A stretch of 64,000 nt of DNA. Origin: Flavobacteriales bacterium (GTDB lineage: Bacteria; Bacteroidota; Bacteroidia; CAIKAF01). The notes under the pieces are model-generated. The model was given only the letters and a program-made list of their open reading frames with translations, was not told the DNA's origin and did not search any database. The stretch lies in NCBI GenBank assembly GCA_025055635.1, contig JANWWQ010000004.1, positions 1 to 64,000 of the forward strand, written 5' to 3'. The position numbers and the translations under genes are program-made. Of the stretch, positions 1-8,462 are shown piece after piece. Numbering within the stretch: position 1 is the first letter of the stretch; each line of letters begins with the position of its first letter.

Positions 1-1
1 C

Positions 2-619
2 CACGCCGGACTCACCCTAGGCGAAGACGGGGCCACCCACCAAATCCTGGAAGACATTGGGCTGATGAAGATGCTACCAGGCATGACCGTTATTTGCCCC
101 GCTGACTACAACCAGACTTTCCAGGCCACTCTGGCCATTGCCAACTGGCCCGGCCCTGTGTACTTGCGCTTCGGCCGACCCAAATGGCCCATCTTCATCC
201 CCATGGATTTGCCTTTTGAGATCGGAAAAATTCAGGTTTTGCGACCTGGACAGCACGTCACTATCGCTGCCACGGGGCACATGGTATGGCTGGCCCTTCA
301 GGCAGCCGAAACACTCGCCTCCCAAGGCCTGGAAGCCGAGGTGCTCAACCTGCACACCATTAAGCCCTTGGACCAGGAAACCCTACTGCGCAGCGTCCGT
401 AAAACCGGACGTATTGTGACGGCTGAGGAGCATAACTACTGGGGTGGCATCGGCGAAAGCGTGGCCCGCATCCTCTGTCAGCACCATCCCGTCCCCTTGC
501 GCTTGGTGGCTGTCCGCGACACCTTTGGCGAGAGCGGGAAACCCGAGGAGCTACTGCAGAAATATGGCCTCACGGCTTCTCACATTGTAGAAGCAGCCCT
601 TGAACTGTGCGCACTGTAG
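2..619 (+). CDS. Transketolase C-terminal subunit (5' truncated by window edge)
   Basis: The reading frame is open from base 2 and its start lies before the window. The visible 205 residues match the C-terminal half of transketolase: the end of the pyrimidine-binding domain (HAGLTLGEDGATHQ, with the conserved GEDG and TH..ED segment) followed by the transketolase C-terminal domain (from about residue 80, IAATGHMV, ending GESGKPEELL). In many bacteria transketolase is split into two polypeptides; the short C-terminal partner is about 320 residues, so about a third is missing here. The intact complex moves two-carbon units between sugar phosphates in the pentose phosphate pathway, with thiamine diphosphate as cofactor. 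A full-length single-chain transketolase, or a DXS-like protein, cannot be excluded without the upstream sequence. The family is clear; the split architecture is inferred. Confidence 0.85.
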   Translation, partial: HAGLTLGEDGATHQILEDIGLMKMLPGMTVICPADYNQTFQATLAIANWPGPVYLRFGRPKWPIFIPMDLPFEIGKIQVLRPGQHVTIAATGHMVWLALQAAETLASQGLEAEVLNLHTIKPLDQETLLRSVRKTGRIVTAEEHNYWGGIGESVARILCQHHPVPLRLVAVRDTFGESGKPEELLQKYGLTASHIVEAALELCAL

Positions 620-845
620 GGCAGATTTGTTAACTTTTTAGTTTGGGCATGGGCCCTTGGGGCCATCGGTCGGAGGGTCCACTTCCGTTCCGATTGACCG
701 GCGATTACCGCCAGGCCGTTGGGGTCGGGCTGTTCCGGCTCTCCGTGCACTCTGGCGTTGCTGCAGTGCCGGCCTCTGGCCACCCTCCGTTTCCCTGAAG
801 CAGATGTAAGACCTCCACCCTCTGGAGCTCCAACCCGCTCTGAAC
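620..845. other. GC-rich spacer between convergent genes
   Basis: These 226 bases separate the convergent transketolase and aspartate kinase genes. They are noticeably richer in G and C than the other intergenic regions. I see no convincing terminator hairpin, RNA gene or recognisable protein in any frame. Confidence 0.5.
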
Positions 846-2141
846 TCAACGGGATACCTCTTCGGCCACCACAAACCGCGCAACCCGTAAGTTGCGCTGT
901 TCCAATAGGGGTTTGCGTCCCGCCAGAATACTCTCCACTAAAGCAGGACTGTAGTTGATCATAGTTATTAATGTGAGGGGACTTTCGGGTTCCACTCGGA
1001 AATGCTCTTGCATCTCCACCAGAGCGTCAGGCAATCGCACCCGATCGTCATCCATCACCAGATTCACCTCTTGCGCTGTGTGCTGCAAGGCATTGAGCTT
1101 GAGCCTGTGGCGCGCAGCAATAGTAAAAATTTGAGCCAAATGATCCTCCTTAATGAAATGGCCCTGGTATGTTTTAATATGCCACAATGCCTGACCGGGC
1201 CTATAAATCAAGGAAGGAACTAGGGCCATCGTTGGCCGTGCATCTATACGGGTGCCCGGCGCTTCAGGCTGCATAAACGATTTTACATACATGGGAATTT
1301 CACGAGCCCGTAAGGGAAAAAGAGTTTTAGGATGTATCACGGTGGCACCATAGCAGGCTAATTCCATGGCGTCCTCATAAGAGAGCCGCGTAAAAAGAAC
1401 CGCATCCGGATGACGCTTGGGATCGGTGTTAAAGACGCCTGCAACGTCTTTCCAAATGGTTAGGCTTTCAGCCATGAGAGCCGCGGCGAGCAAAGCCGCA
1501 CTATAGTCTGAACCTTCTCTTCCTAACGTCACACTTTGGTGTTCTGGCCCTCCTCCTATGAAACCTTGGGTCAGCAATACGCTGTCCGGATTATCGTTCC
1601 AAAGATTCTCCGCTGCCATTCTAATGGCTCGTTCCGTCACGGGCCAATCCACCTCCCCCTCGCGCCACTGCAGTCCCGTTCGTACCAGCTCCCTAGCGTC
1701 CACCAGTCGGTGGGGCAGGCCTTGGGCCTCCCACCAGCCCGCCACCAAGCAGGTGGAAAGCCGCTCCCCTTCACTCACAAGGCGATCATAAAATTCTTCA
1801 TACCGCTGTGAATCAAAATCATTTAGGGTCTCGTGCAGCCTGCTTTCTATTTCATCCAGCTCCGCAAGGACTGAAGGGGAAGACACCTCTAGTTCCCTCC
1901 ACATTGCCCTGTGATGGTTCACCACATCAGAGGCCTTTTTATGCGCCTCTTCTGCATTTTGAAGGCGCGTACGTAACACTTCCTCCAGGGCATTTGTGGT
2001 TTTACCCGTAGCTGAAACCACGCAGGCTAATGAGACAGGAGATTCTGAAAGTTGACGCTGCACAATCGTGGTAATATTCCGAATGCCCTGGGCATCCCTG
2101 ACGGAAGCCCCACCAAATTTGAAGACAAGCCTGCTTCTCAC
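846..2141 (-). CDS. lysC: Aspartate kinase (monofunctional)
   Basis: This enzyme phosphorylates L-aspartate to 4-phospho-L-aspartate, the first step of the lysine, threonine, methionine and diaminopimelate pathway. The N-terminus carries the amino-acid-kinase signature KFGGASV (residues 8-14). The kinase core includes TQGFIGG and the substrate-binding GREGSDYSAALL near residue 210, followed by WKDVAGVFNTDP. The last 130 or so residues fit ACT-type regulatory domains. At 431 residues it is the length of a stand-alone kinase; there is no homoserine dehydrogenase domain. The start is GTG at 2141. A TACTTTTG promoter element ends five bases before it, so the mRNA is probably leaderless. It is convergent with the transketolase gene and divergent from nothing close by. 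The family is certain; which ACT effectors it binds cannot be read from the sequence. Confidence 0.92.
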   Translation of the reverse strand: MRSRLVFKFGGASVRDAQGIRNITTIVQRQLSESPVSLACVVSATGKTTNALEEVLRTRLQNAEEAHKKASDVVNHHRAMWRELEVSSPSVLAELDEIESRLHETLNDFDSQRYEEFYDRLVSEGERLSTCLVAGWWEAQGLPHRLVDARELVRTGLQWREGEVDWPVTERAIRMAAENLWNDNPDSVLLTQGFIGGGPEHQSVTLGREGSDYSAALLAAALMAESLTIWKDVAGVFNTDPKRHPDAVLFTRLSYEDAMELACYGATVIHPKTLFPLRAREIPMYVKSFMQPEAPGTRIDARPTMALVPSLIYRPGQALWHIKTYQGHFIKEDHLAQIFTIAARHRLKLNALQHTAQEVNLVMDDDRVRLPDALVEMQEHFRVEPESPLTLITMINYSPALVESILAGRKPLLEQRNLRVARFVVAEEVSR

Positions 2142-2146
2142 CGCTT

Positions 2147-2154
2147 CAAAAGTA
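2147..2154 (-). promoter_or_regulatory. -7 promoter element of aspartate kinase
   Basis: Read on the minus strand this is TACTTTTG, an exact match to the Bacteroidota -7 consensus TAnnTTTG. Five bases separate it from the GTG start of the kinase gene, so transcription should begin at or next to the start codon. No clear -33 TTTG was found. Confidence 0.6.
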
Positions 2155-2174
2155 GGGCTTCCGAGCGCAAAAAT

Positions 2175-2711
2175 TCAGGAACCCACCATCTTTGCAGGAG
2201 ATTGAAGCTCGGTGGCGGAGTCGTATATTTCATCCAATTGTTCCCTCTTAAGGGTAAACCTAGGGCCACGCAGTTCTACTTTAATTAAATGGAGCCAACG
2301 GGGGGATTCCAGCAAGATAAACTCGGTTCTCTCGGTGGCAATGGTTTGGGAGTCACGGGCTGCCACAATAAAATGACCCTTCATGAGGCCGCAGTACCGG
2401 TCCATAGGCCGGCTAATCCATAAATAAGAGGCTTCAAAAATGAGGGAATCCATGAGACGGTTCAGCACATCCTCGGGGGTGAAAACCAAGCCCTGCTGGG
2501 CTGAATCGCTGCGAGGAAAATGCTTCACGGATAAGCGTACCCTGCCATCAGAGGTATGCAGGGTACTGTCAGAGGGACGAACCTCCAGCTCGGCGGGAAC
2601 CGTCAGACGTAGAAGCCCCCGACTCAAAAAAATTTTTTCCGAACTTTCGCTGCACTGACATAAGATTAAAGATACAAATAGAGGGAAGGACTTCAGAATA
2701 ATTCTTCCCAC
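2175..2711 (-). CDS. Small putative lipoprotein of unknown function
   Basis: This 178-residue protein is not one I recognise. It begins with a basic residue and a hydrophobic stretch ending LILCQC, a plausible lipoprotein signal with the lipid-modified cysteine near residue 20, so it is probably anchored in the cell envelope. The rest is soluble, with alternating beta-type hydrophobic patterning and no catalytic motif that I can see. The start is GTG at 2711, only eight bases after the stop of the YqgE gene, so the two are very likely co-transcribed. The motility lipoprotein GldD was considered, but its conserved segments were not seen. The function is unknown. Confidence 0.6.
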   Translation of the reverse strand: MGRIILKSFPLFVSLILCQCSESSEKIFLSRGLLRLTVPAELEVRPSDSTLHTSDGRVRLSVKHFPRSDSAQQGLVFTPEDVLNRLMDSLIFEASYLWISRPMDRYCGLMKGHFIVAARDSQTIATERTEFILLESPRWLHLIKVELRGPRFTLKREQLDEIYDSATELQSPAKMVGS

Positions 2712-2719
2712 ACCTTCGC

Positions 2720-3283
2720 TCAGTTCAAGTACGGGGCCTCAGGCATGTTATACCACAGGGCATATCCGGGTGTTTTCTGGATCAGCGAACGCCACAACTC
2801 CTCCGGCTCATCATCCAGTACATTGAGACCGCGCGCAGGATGAACGATCCAAGCGTTTTCCTCTAATTCGTCTAAAAGTTGACCTTTCCCCCAACCCGAA
2901 TATCCGGCAAAAAGCTTCAGAGCATCAGGAGGTACACGATTTTCCAAGAGCAACCGTTTAAGGTCATCAAAGGAGCCACCCCACCAGATATTTCCCACTA
3001 CATGCCGGGCACCCTGCAAGGCTGTCCCCAGGGTATGAACGTAGAAAAGACTGTCGTGGCCCACCGGTCCCCCGTAGAAAATAGGCCAATCGTTCGCCAC
3101 TCCTTCCAATACTTGGCCCAGGGTGAGCGATGTTTTGTGATTAATTATGAAACCTAAAGAACCTTCCGGGCCATGTTCGGCGAGCAACACTACCGATTTT
3201 CTGAAGTTCCGGTCGTTCAGAAACGGTGAGGCAATCAGAAGTTGACCCTGACCTACGGTGATTTTGGAAGACTGCTGTACCAT
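2720..3283 (-). CDS. YqgE/AlgH family protein (UPF0301)
   Basis: The protein has 187 residues, the normal length of the YqgE/AlgH family. The diagnostic features are the N-terminal GQLLIASPFLNDRNF (residues 13-27), then SVVLLAEHGPEGSLGFIIN and the GGPV segment, and a late GYSGWGKGQLLDEL. The family folds as an alpha/beta cytoplasmic protein. It has been linked to alginate regulation in Pseudomonas, but its biochemical role is not settled. Here it is the first gene of a two-gene unit with the small lipoprotein downstream. I see no strong TAnnTTTG element in front of it. Family assignment is firm; function is unknown. Confidence 0.9.
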   Translation of the reverse strand: MVQQSSKITVGQGQLLIASPFLNDRNFRKSVVLLAEHGPEGSLGFIINHKTSLTLGQVLEGVANDWPIFYGGPVGHDSLFYVHTLGTALQGARHVVGNIWWGGSFDDLKRLLLENRVPPDALKLFAGYSGWGKGQLLDELEENAWIVHPARGLNVLDDEPEELWRSLIQKTPGYALWYNMPEAPYLN

Positions 3284-3371
3284 GATGACACGACAACTGT
3301 TAATAACAGGAACAAATCAATAACCGAAGAGCGAAATTATAAAAGGGAACTTTGCGTTTTGGTTCATAAAA

Positions 3372-5645
3372 ATGCTCCGCTTGTTTAAAAAACGGGCTTT
3401 TTCTTTCCTTTTGATAGGTTCATTGGCAATTAACTGTTCCTGGGGGCAGCCATCTCATTCTAAAGTGTATGACGCCCGCGGACGGCTGGTGGCTGAAGGA
3501 CCGGAAGAGAGGGGCCGCCGTACTGGTACATGGAAATATTACCGGCCCGACGGACTACTAGAATTTGAAACCGACTACAATCGTTCTTGGCGTACCGTGT
3601 ACTTTGAGGATGGATCTATCCGAATGCAGGGGCCCGTACATAACGACAGGCCCCATGGTTTATGGAAAGAATACCGGCTAGACGGCTCCCTCAAAGCCCT
3701 CATCCCATATAAAAATGGCACAATTCACGGAACTTTGAAAAGTTACTTCAAAAACCAAAAGTTGGAAAGCAGGATGCCTTACAGACAAAGCGTTTTACAC
3801 GGGACTTTTCGGACCTACTACGAAAACGGAAGGCTGGCCTCCCAGGGCCGATACCACAAGGGACAGCGTCGCGGTAAGTGGTATGAATATTATATGGACG
3901 GCAGTCTGAGGAAAATAGAAAATTACAAAGCAGGACTTAAACAATATTTTCACCCCGATGGAAGCCTGCAGATAGAAGCCGAAATAGACGACGAAGGCCG
4001 CTACCATGGCAAGTTCATAGAGTTTGCATCTGGGGGGCGCGTCTTAGCTAAGGGCGAGTACCTTCATGGCCAAGAGGAAGGCGAATGGTTGCGCTATTAT
4101 CCCAATGGAAAAAAAAAGGAAAAATGCCACTACGTCCACGGTAGACCATGTGCAGGCGAATGCACGCGTTTCCATTCTAACGGGAAACCTGCCTTTCATT
4201 GCATTTTTAACGAATCCTGCCAGCCTGCAGGTGTGTGTCAGGAATTTTCCCCCGAAGGCAAGCTGCTCAAAGAATACAATGCCCTTTCGGGTAGCTATAA
4301 AGAATTTTATCCTTCTGGCTCCATTATGCTAGAAGGTATTCTACGTGACAGCATCCGTCAGGGAACGTGGAAGTCGTATTCACCGGATGGCATGGTCACC
4401 GAAGAACTATCCTATGATGCAAACGGGAAAATACACGGAGTGGCTCGGGCCTGGTACAGGAACGGCAATAAAGAACTAGAGACATCCTACGAACACGGCC
4501 AAAAGCACGGGCCCAGCCTCACGTGGTTTGAAAACGGAGGCTTGCGCTCCGAAGAATTTTACCAACACGACAAGCCCCATGGACAATGGAAATACTACTT
4601 TGAAGACGGCCGGCTTCGTTCAATAATCAATCACCACAATGACAGCACTATTGTGTGGTACGAAAACGGACAAGTAAAACTCAAGGGGCGCCGCGTGAAC
4701 GGAGTGAAGGAAGGGCTTTGGCTGTTGTTCCATGCCAACGGGCAAGTGGCCGAGGAATCCTATTTCCTACATGGGAAGCCCCACGGGACCTGGCGAACAT
4801 TTTACAGCGATGGCCAAATTTCCGGAGTGTTTCATTATCAGGACAGTATGCGCCATGGTTTATGGACGTGGTATTTCCCCAATGGTAACGTGGATATGGA
4901 AGGCCATTTCCACAATGACAAAAGGCAAGGACTTTGGAAACAATATTATCCCTGGGGACAACTTCAGAGCATCGGTTATTACAAAGAGGATAAAAAGGAC
5001 TCACTTTGGATTTATTATGACTCCACTGGTACGCTTTGGAAAAAAGGATTCTTCAGGAATGACCTTAAGGAAGGGCCTTGGGTCCATTATTTCCCCAATG
5101 GTCGTGAAGAGCACCGCGGGCAGTTTGTGGAAGGTAAGGAACACGGGCCTTTCATCTCCTTTTACGAGAATGGACAAATAGAAGATATGGGGAACTTTTT
5201 CAAAGGACTCATGGATGGTGAATGGGTGGGTTACTATGAAGATGGAAAAATGCGCTACAAAGTGAATTACAGACAAGGAATACCTGAAGGGCGTTGGATC
5301 CATTGGTATCCGAACGGTCAGGTACGAGATGAATACACTTACCGCAACGGCGTTTTAGACGGACCCTCAGTAGAATATTATGAAAGCGGGCAGGTGAGTA
5401 CGCGCGGTGTGTATAGGAATGGAAAAAAAACCGGGCTCTGGGAAGCGTGGTATCCCCATGGCTCCTTGGCTTCAAGAATTCAGTACCAAGGCGACGTGCT
5501 ACACGGGGAAATGGTACAATTCTATCCGAACGGTAAGGTGCATGTGCGTGGCCATTATGATAGAGGCTTAAAGGTGGGCAAATGGATTTTTTATGATAAA
5601 AATGGAAAAGCTCGCATTGAAAAACAGATGGATCCACCCCAATGA
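3372..5645 (+). CDS. Long secreted MORN-repeat protein
   Basis: This 757-residue protein is built almost entirely of degenerate MORN-variant repeats of about 23 residues, of the type called YwqK-like antitoxin repeats in databases. Each copy follows G-x-W-x-x-Y-x-x-[ND]-G followed by a short x-G-x-Y hairpin (for example GTWKYYRPDG, GLWKEYRLDG, GKWIFYDKNG). I estimate about 30 copies from residue 45 to the C-terminus. The N-terminus (residues 1-26) is a signal peptide ending near CSWGQ. There is no T9SS C-terminal domain, transmembrane anchor or catalytic domain, so it is likely periplasmic or outer-surface. MORN repeats form an extended beta-hairpin sheet and usually bind proteins or lipids. 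The repeats differ enough that replication slippage or assembly collapse looks unlikely. Despite the database name, nothing here supports a toxin-antitoxin role. Confidence 0.85.
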   Translation: MLRLFKKRAFSFLLIGSLAINCSWGQPSHSKVYDARGRLVAEGPEERGRRTGTWKYYRPDGLLEFETDYNRSWRTVYFEDGSIRMQGPVHNDRPHGLWKEYRLDGSLKALIPYKNGTIHGTLKSYFKNQKLESRMPYRQSVLHGTFRTYYENGRLASQGRYHKGQRRGKWYEYYMDGSLRKIENYKAGLKQYFHPDGSLQIEAEIDDEGRYHGKFIEFASGGRVLAKGEYLHGQEEGEWLRYYPNGKKKEKCHYVHGRPCAGECTRFHSNGKPAFHCIFNESCQPAGVCQEFSPEGKLLKEYNALSGSYKEFYPSGSIMLEGILRDSIRQGTWKSYSPDGMVTEELSYDANGKIHGVARAWYRNGNKELETSYEHGQKHGPSLTWFENGGLRSEEFYQHDKPHGQWKYYFEDGRLRSIINHHNDSTIVWYENGQVKLKGRRVNGVKEGLWLLFHANGQVAEESYFLHGKPHGTWRTFYSDGQISGVFHYQDSMRHGLWTWYFPNGNVDMEGHFHNDKRQGLWKQYYPWGQLQSIGYYKEDKKDSLWIYYDSTGTLWKKGFFRNDLKEGPWVHYFPNGREEHRGQFVEGKEHGPFISFYENGQIEDMGNFFKGLMDGEWVGYYEDGKMRYKVNYRQGIPEGRWIHWYPNGQVRDEYTYRNGVLDGPSVEYYESGQVSTRGVYRNGKKTGLWEAWYPHGSLASRIQYQGDVLHGEMVQFYPNGKVHVRGHYDRGLKVGKWIFYDKNGKARIEKQMDPPQ

Positions 5646-5677
5646 TACCATATTTAGGGTATTTTTAGCATTAACAA

Positions 5678-5706
5678 TTTGTTAGGAAATAAGGGAAATA
5701 AATTTG
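5678..5706 (+). promoter_or_regulatory. Promoter of the PhyH-SDR-RNase HI genes
   Basis: TTTG at 5678-5681 and TAAATTTG at 5699-5706, 17 bases apart, fit the Bacteroidota -33/-7 layout. The start codon follows 28 bases after the -7 element. Confidence 0.55.
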
Positions 5707-5733
5707 TAGGAAAAAATAAGTATACGTTAAAAA

Positions 5734-6549
5734 ATGAAGACCTCCCACACTGTATTCACCTTAGGAAATGTGCTCACCGAGGAGCAAAAAAACTTCTTTG
5801 AACAATATGGGTATCTTCATTTTCGTCAATTCATTTCCCGGGAAAAAGTGGCGGAAGTTTTAGAGGATTTAAGGCGCGTGGAAGAGTACATTTTGAAGAA
5901 CGGGATCAAGAGGATTCGCGGTGTACCTCTGAAATTTGGATACGATATTGACCAGAAGCCGATTGTTCAGCGTTTGGCTTTCACTTCGCTGTTCAGCCCT
6001 GTGGTAGCTCAGATACTTTCTGACAAGCGCTTGGAGGCTTTATTTGCTCTGTTGGGTTGCCAACAGAACAATTGCCGAATTGGTACCCTGGAAAAAGACG
6101 GGGTGGTTTATAATCATTATGTACATTGTGCTAATAGTGGGTTCAGCAGACTAGGCTGGCATACCGATGCACTGCGCGATGTATTCTATTTTAAAAAGCT
6201 GATGCCCATGTTGAATGTAGGGCTACATCTTGATGATTTTCCTGCAATCCGTGGCGGACTTCGCCTCATTCCTGGCACCCACAATCAGTCCACCTGGCAT
6301 ACCCTGTTTCGCAAAAAATATTTTATCAGCCACCAGCCGGACCCAGAAGAAATAGGATTGGATATTTTAGCTGGCGATCTCACGGTACATGACGGCCGGC
6401 TTTGGCACCGCGTGGAACGCTCCTCAGTTACCGGAGAGGAAAGTCGCCGCCGCGTCATGTACATTCCCTTTGTGACCGGCAAATTCAAGCCCCGTAAGGA
6501 AAACGCCCGACCAAAACTCTATCAGTACTTGTATAAGTTTGTGAGGTGA
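5734..6549 (+). CDS. Phytanoyl-CoA dioxygenase (PhyH) family oxygenase
   Basis: This 271-residue protein matches the PhyH branch of Fe(II)/2-oxoglutarate oxygenases. The iron-binding facial triad is visible as HTD in GWHTDALRD (about residues 143-151) and a later histidine in LWHRVE (about residue 230). An arginine-rich segment after it (RRRVMYIPF) would hold 2-oxoglutarate. The N-terminal EEQKNFFEQYGYLHFRQF is the typical start of the family. Members hydroxylate many small molecules and lipids, so the substrate cannot be told. Its stop codon overlaps the GTG start of the dehydrogenase gene downstream by four bases, which suggests coupled translation and perhaps a shared pathway. A promoter of good quality precedes it. 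Family firm, substrate unknown. Confidence 0.85.
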   Translation: MKTSHTVFTLGNVLTEEQKNFFEQYGYLHFRQFISREKVAEVLEDLRRVEEYILKNGIKRIRGVPLKFGYDIDQKPIVQRLAFTSLFSPVVAQILSDKRLEALFALLGCQQNNCRIGTLEKDGVVYNHYVHCANSGFSRLGWHTDALRDVFYFKKLMPMLNVGLHLDDFPAIRGGLRLIPGTHNQSTWHTLFRKKYFISHQPDPEEIGLDILAGDLTVHDGRLWHRVERSSVTGEESRRRVMYIPFVTGKFKPRKENARPKLYQYLYKFVR

Positions 6550-7349
6550 ACCGGCCCTTAGCTCTAGTGACCGGAGCCTCAAAAGGAATTGGTCAGGCTT
6601 TGGCACAGGAACTGGCCAAGCATGGGTATGATCTTTTTCTTGTGGCCCGTAACCCTGAAGAACTCGCTCTGGTCTCTCAATCCTTAAGTTCCAGCTATTC
6701 TGTCCAAGCCGAATGGATGGCCATTGATCTTTCCGTAGCCGACCAACAAAAACACTTGATCGAGCAGGTTCAAAATCGCTTTTCTGAGCGTTTACGGATC
6801 CTCGTCAACAATGCTGGATACGGTCTGTGGGGGTGGTTTCATGAATTGAATGTGGAGGAACAATTGCGGATGTTGCACGTTAATGTGCACGCTCCCTTGG
6901 TACTCACCCATGCCTTACTGCCTATTCTGGCTCGTAATGGTCCTTCTTACGTACTCAATATTAGCAGCAGTACAGCCTATCAAGCATTACCGACAATGAC
7001 AGTGTATGCGGCCTCAAAATCCTTTATGGTGCAGTTTTCGCGCGGACTACACCATGAATGTCGTCGGCTAGGCTTGCCCGTTTCTGTTACCTGCGTGAGC
7101 CCGGGCTCCACACGCACCCATTTCATTGATCGGGCCAGGATGGAACCTTTGCGTCAGATGGCTGACAGATTTGGAATGGACCCTGAACAAGTGGCTCGCA
7201 TTGCCATAGGGGCCATGTTTCGGGGCAAAGCCGAGGTAGTGCCCGGAGCTCTCAATAAAGCAGGCGCCGCTCTTGCCCGTTACTTACCCAAAGCATGGGT
7301 AGAGAAGGCAGCCGCCAATATATACGTAAGCAAATTGAATAAAGACTGA
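6546..7349 (+). CDS. Short-chain dehydrogenase/reductase
   Basis: A classical SDR of 267 residues. The cofactor motif TGASKGIG (residues 9-16), the structural NNAGYG near residue 88 and the catalytic Ser with YAASK (Tyr-x-x-x-Lys) near residue 155 are all present. PGSTRT follows the active site as usual. It should be a cytoplasmic NAD(P)-dependent oxidoreductase; the substrate is not evident. The DltE/YqjQ-like subgroup with long-chain or keto substrates is possible. The start is GTG at 6546, overlapping the last four bases of the PhyH gene (GTGA), a strong sign of translational coupling. RNase HI begins seven bases downstream. Confidence 0.88.
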   Translation: MNRPLALVTGASKGIGQALAQELAKHGYDLFLVARNPEELALVSQSLSSSYSVQAEWMAIDLSVADQQKHLIEQVQNRFSERLRILVNNAGYGLWGWFHELNVEEQLRMLHVNVHAPLVLTHALLPILARNGPSYVLNISSSTAYQALPTMTVYAASKSFMVQFSRGLHHECRRLGLPVSVTCVSPGSTRTHFIDRARMEPLRQMADRFGMDPEQVARIAIGAMFRGKAEVVPGALNKAGAALARYLPKAWVEKAAANIYVSKLNKD

Positions 7350-7356
7350 ACATCCG

Positions 7357-7986
7357 TTGGACTCTTCTAAAAAAAACAGATTCTACACCGTATGGCGCGG
7401 CCGAAAGCCTGGTGTTTACAACACCTGGGCTGAAGCTGAAGCGCAGGTGACCGGTTTTCCGGGGGCACTCTTCAGAGGGTTTGATTCCGAAGCAGAGGCT
7501 TTAGAAGCCTTTAAACAAGAACCTCCCGCTGCAGGCTCTCTTCCTGCTAGGCAGGTTGCATCCACACATCCAGGCACACGACCCCGATGGGGCCTGGCCG
7601 TAGATGGCTCCTGCAACATGGTCACGGGCACAGCGGAGTATAAAGGAGTGCGACTCAGCGACGGCAAAATCCTCTTTCAGGGAGGCCCTTTTGCGGAAGC
7701 CACAAACAATATTGTTGAATTTCTGGCCATCGTTCATGCGCTGGCCTATTGCCATAAGCATCACCTCTCGGACATGCCTGTCTTTTCGGACAGTCAAACC
7801 GCCTTGGAGTGGGTTCGCCGAGGTCAGGCCCGGACAAAAATACCCCGTACAGAAAACAACCAAGAGGTTTTTGAACTCCTTAAAAGGGCTCAGTATTGGC
7901 TGGCCACACACCGCTACCACAATCCCCTACTGAAGTGGGATACAGCCGCATGGGGAGAAATTCCGGCGGACTTTGGAAGAAAATGA
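7357..7986 (+). CDS. rnhA: Ribonuclease HI with N-terminal viroplasmin domain
   Basis: The protein has two parts. Residues 5-50 (FYTVWRGRKPGVYNTW, then FKGF-like FRGFDSEAEAL) are the viroplasmin/RNase H N-terminal domain that binds double-stranded RNA or RNA-DNA hybrids. Residues 75-205 are an RNase H fold with the catalytic acidic residues in LAVDGSCN, NIVEFLAIVHAL (Glu) and VFSDSQTALEWV (Asp). It would remove RNA from RNA-DNA hybrids. The usual GxRY-type loop is less typical than in E. coli RNase HI, as is common in the Bacteroidota form. The start is an unusual TTG at 7357. No ATG lies near the N-terminal domain. It is the last gene of the PhyH-SDR run; I see no functional link with the other two. 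Confidence 0.85.
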   Translation: MDSSKKNRFYTVWRGRKPGVYNTWAEAEAQVTGFPGALFRGFDSEAEALEAFKQEPPAAGSLPARQVASTHPGTRPRWGLAVDGSCNMVTGTAEYKGVRLSDGKILFQGGPFAEATNNIVEFLAIVHALAYCHKHHLSDMPVFSDSQTALEWVRRGQARTKIPRTENNQEVFELLKRAQYWLATHRYHNPLLKWDTAAWGEIPADFGRK

Positions 7987-8086
7987 CACACCCCAGAGTT
8001 AAATCATGCTCAAAAAGTATTCCTTGCTGTTTCATACAAGGCGTTCCAGGATTCATGGAGAGGGGGCTTTTTTTCCAAATTTTTTA

Positions 8087-8094
8087 TACTTTTG
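8087..8094 (+). promoter_or_regulatory. -7 promoter element before the cobalamin riboswitch
   Basis: TACTTTTG matches TAnnTTTG and would start transcription near 8100, just upstream of the riboswitch. A -33 TTTG is not evident; only a T-run lies at the expected distance. Confidence 0.5.
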
Positions 8095-8125
8095 AGGCAC
8101 TCGTTCTTTTGCATACTTAACACAG

Positions 8126-8302
8126 CCACCGAAGCAGGTTCCGCTGCGCGCGGATTAAAAGGGAATCGTGTGAAAATCACGAACTAGCCCGTAACTGTGA
8201 GTAGCGTAAAGGCGGGATCCAAGGTGTACCACTGCCGGCCGGAGCGCTGGTGGGAAGGTCGATCCCGTTGCTACAAGTCAGGAGACCTGCCTGCTTTGGC
8301 GG
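8126..8302 (+). promoter_or_regulatory. Cobalamin (vitamin B12) riboswitch
   Basis: The region has the conserved blocks of a cobalamin riboswitch in the right order: GGTTCC then GGATTAAAAGGGAA (8138-8165), GAAAATCACGAACTAGCCCG, AACTGTGAGT, CCACTG (8229-8234), GGGAAGG (8252-8258) and the B12 box AGTCAGGAGACCTGCCT (8277-8293). The closing stem P1 is formed by 8126-8138 and 8290-8302 with one mismatch and one G-U pair. Such elements bind adenosylcobalamin or another corrinoid and switch off B12 uptake genes. The reading frame of the next gene runs through it, but that part is not coding. Confidence 0.95.
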
Positions 8303-8321
8303 ACGTATGCCCTCGGGGATT

Positions 8322-8460
8322 GGGGCAGAAGTCCATGGTAGGATATCGGTGTTCCTGAGCTTCCGCCCAGTGTGCTCGGGGAACTGTTTTCCCTTTATTC
8401 ATGGCTTCAGCTTCTGTCCCCACGGGTTTCAGACCTGCAAAAGGACAGAGGGATTGGAGG
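8322..8460 (+). promoter_or_regulatory. Probable expression platform of the B12 riboswitch
   Basis: A nine-base-pair hairpin, 8411-8419 with 8443-8451 (CUUCUGUCC/GGACAGAGG, one G-U), sits directly before the GGAGG at 8456-8460 and the ATG at 8463. The 5' arm could pair instead with GGGGCAGAAG at 8322-8331, with one bulge. The two pairings exclude each other, which fits a switch controlling initiation. No U-run follows the hairpin, so translational control is more likely than termination. This is inferred from base pairing only. Confidence 0.4.
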
Positions 8461-8462
8461 CC

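Noticed and set aside
3372..5645. Toxin-antitoxin role for the MORN-repeat protein, as the database name of the repeat suggests.
   Set aside because: No toxin gene is adjacent, and the protein has a signal peptide and is far longer than such antitoxins.
8250..8462. A 71-codon N-terminal extension of the btuB frame.
   Set aside because: It begins inside the conserved cobalamin riboswitch and lacks a signal peptide; the signal peptide starts at 8463.
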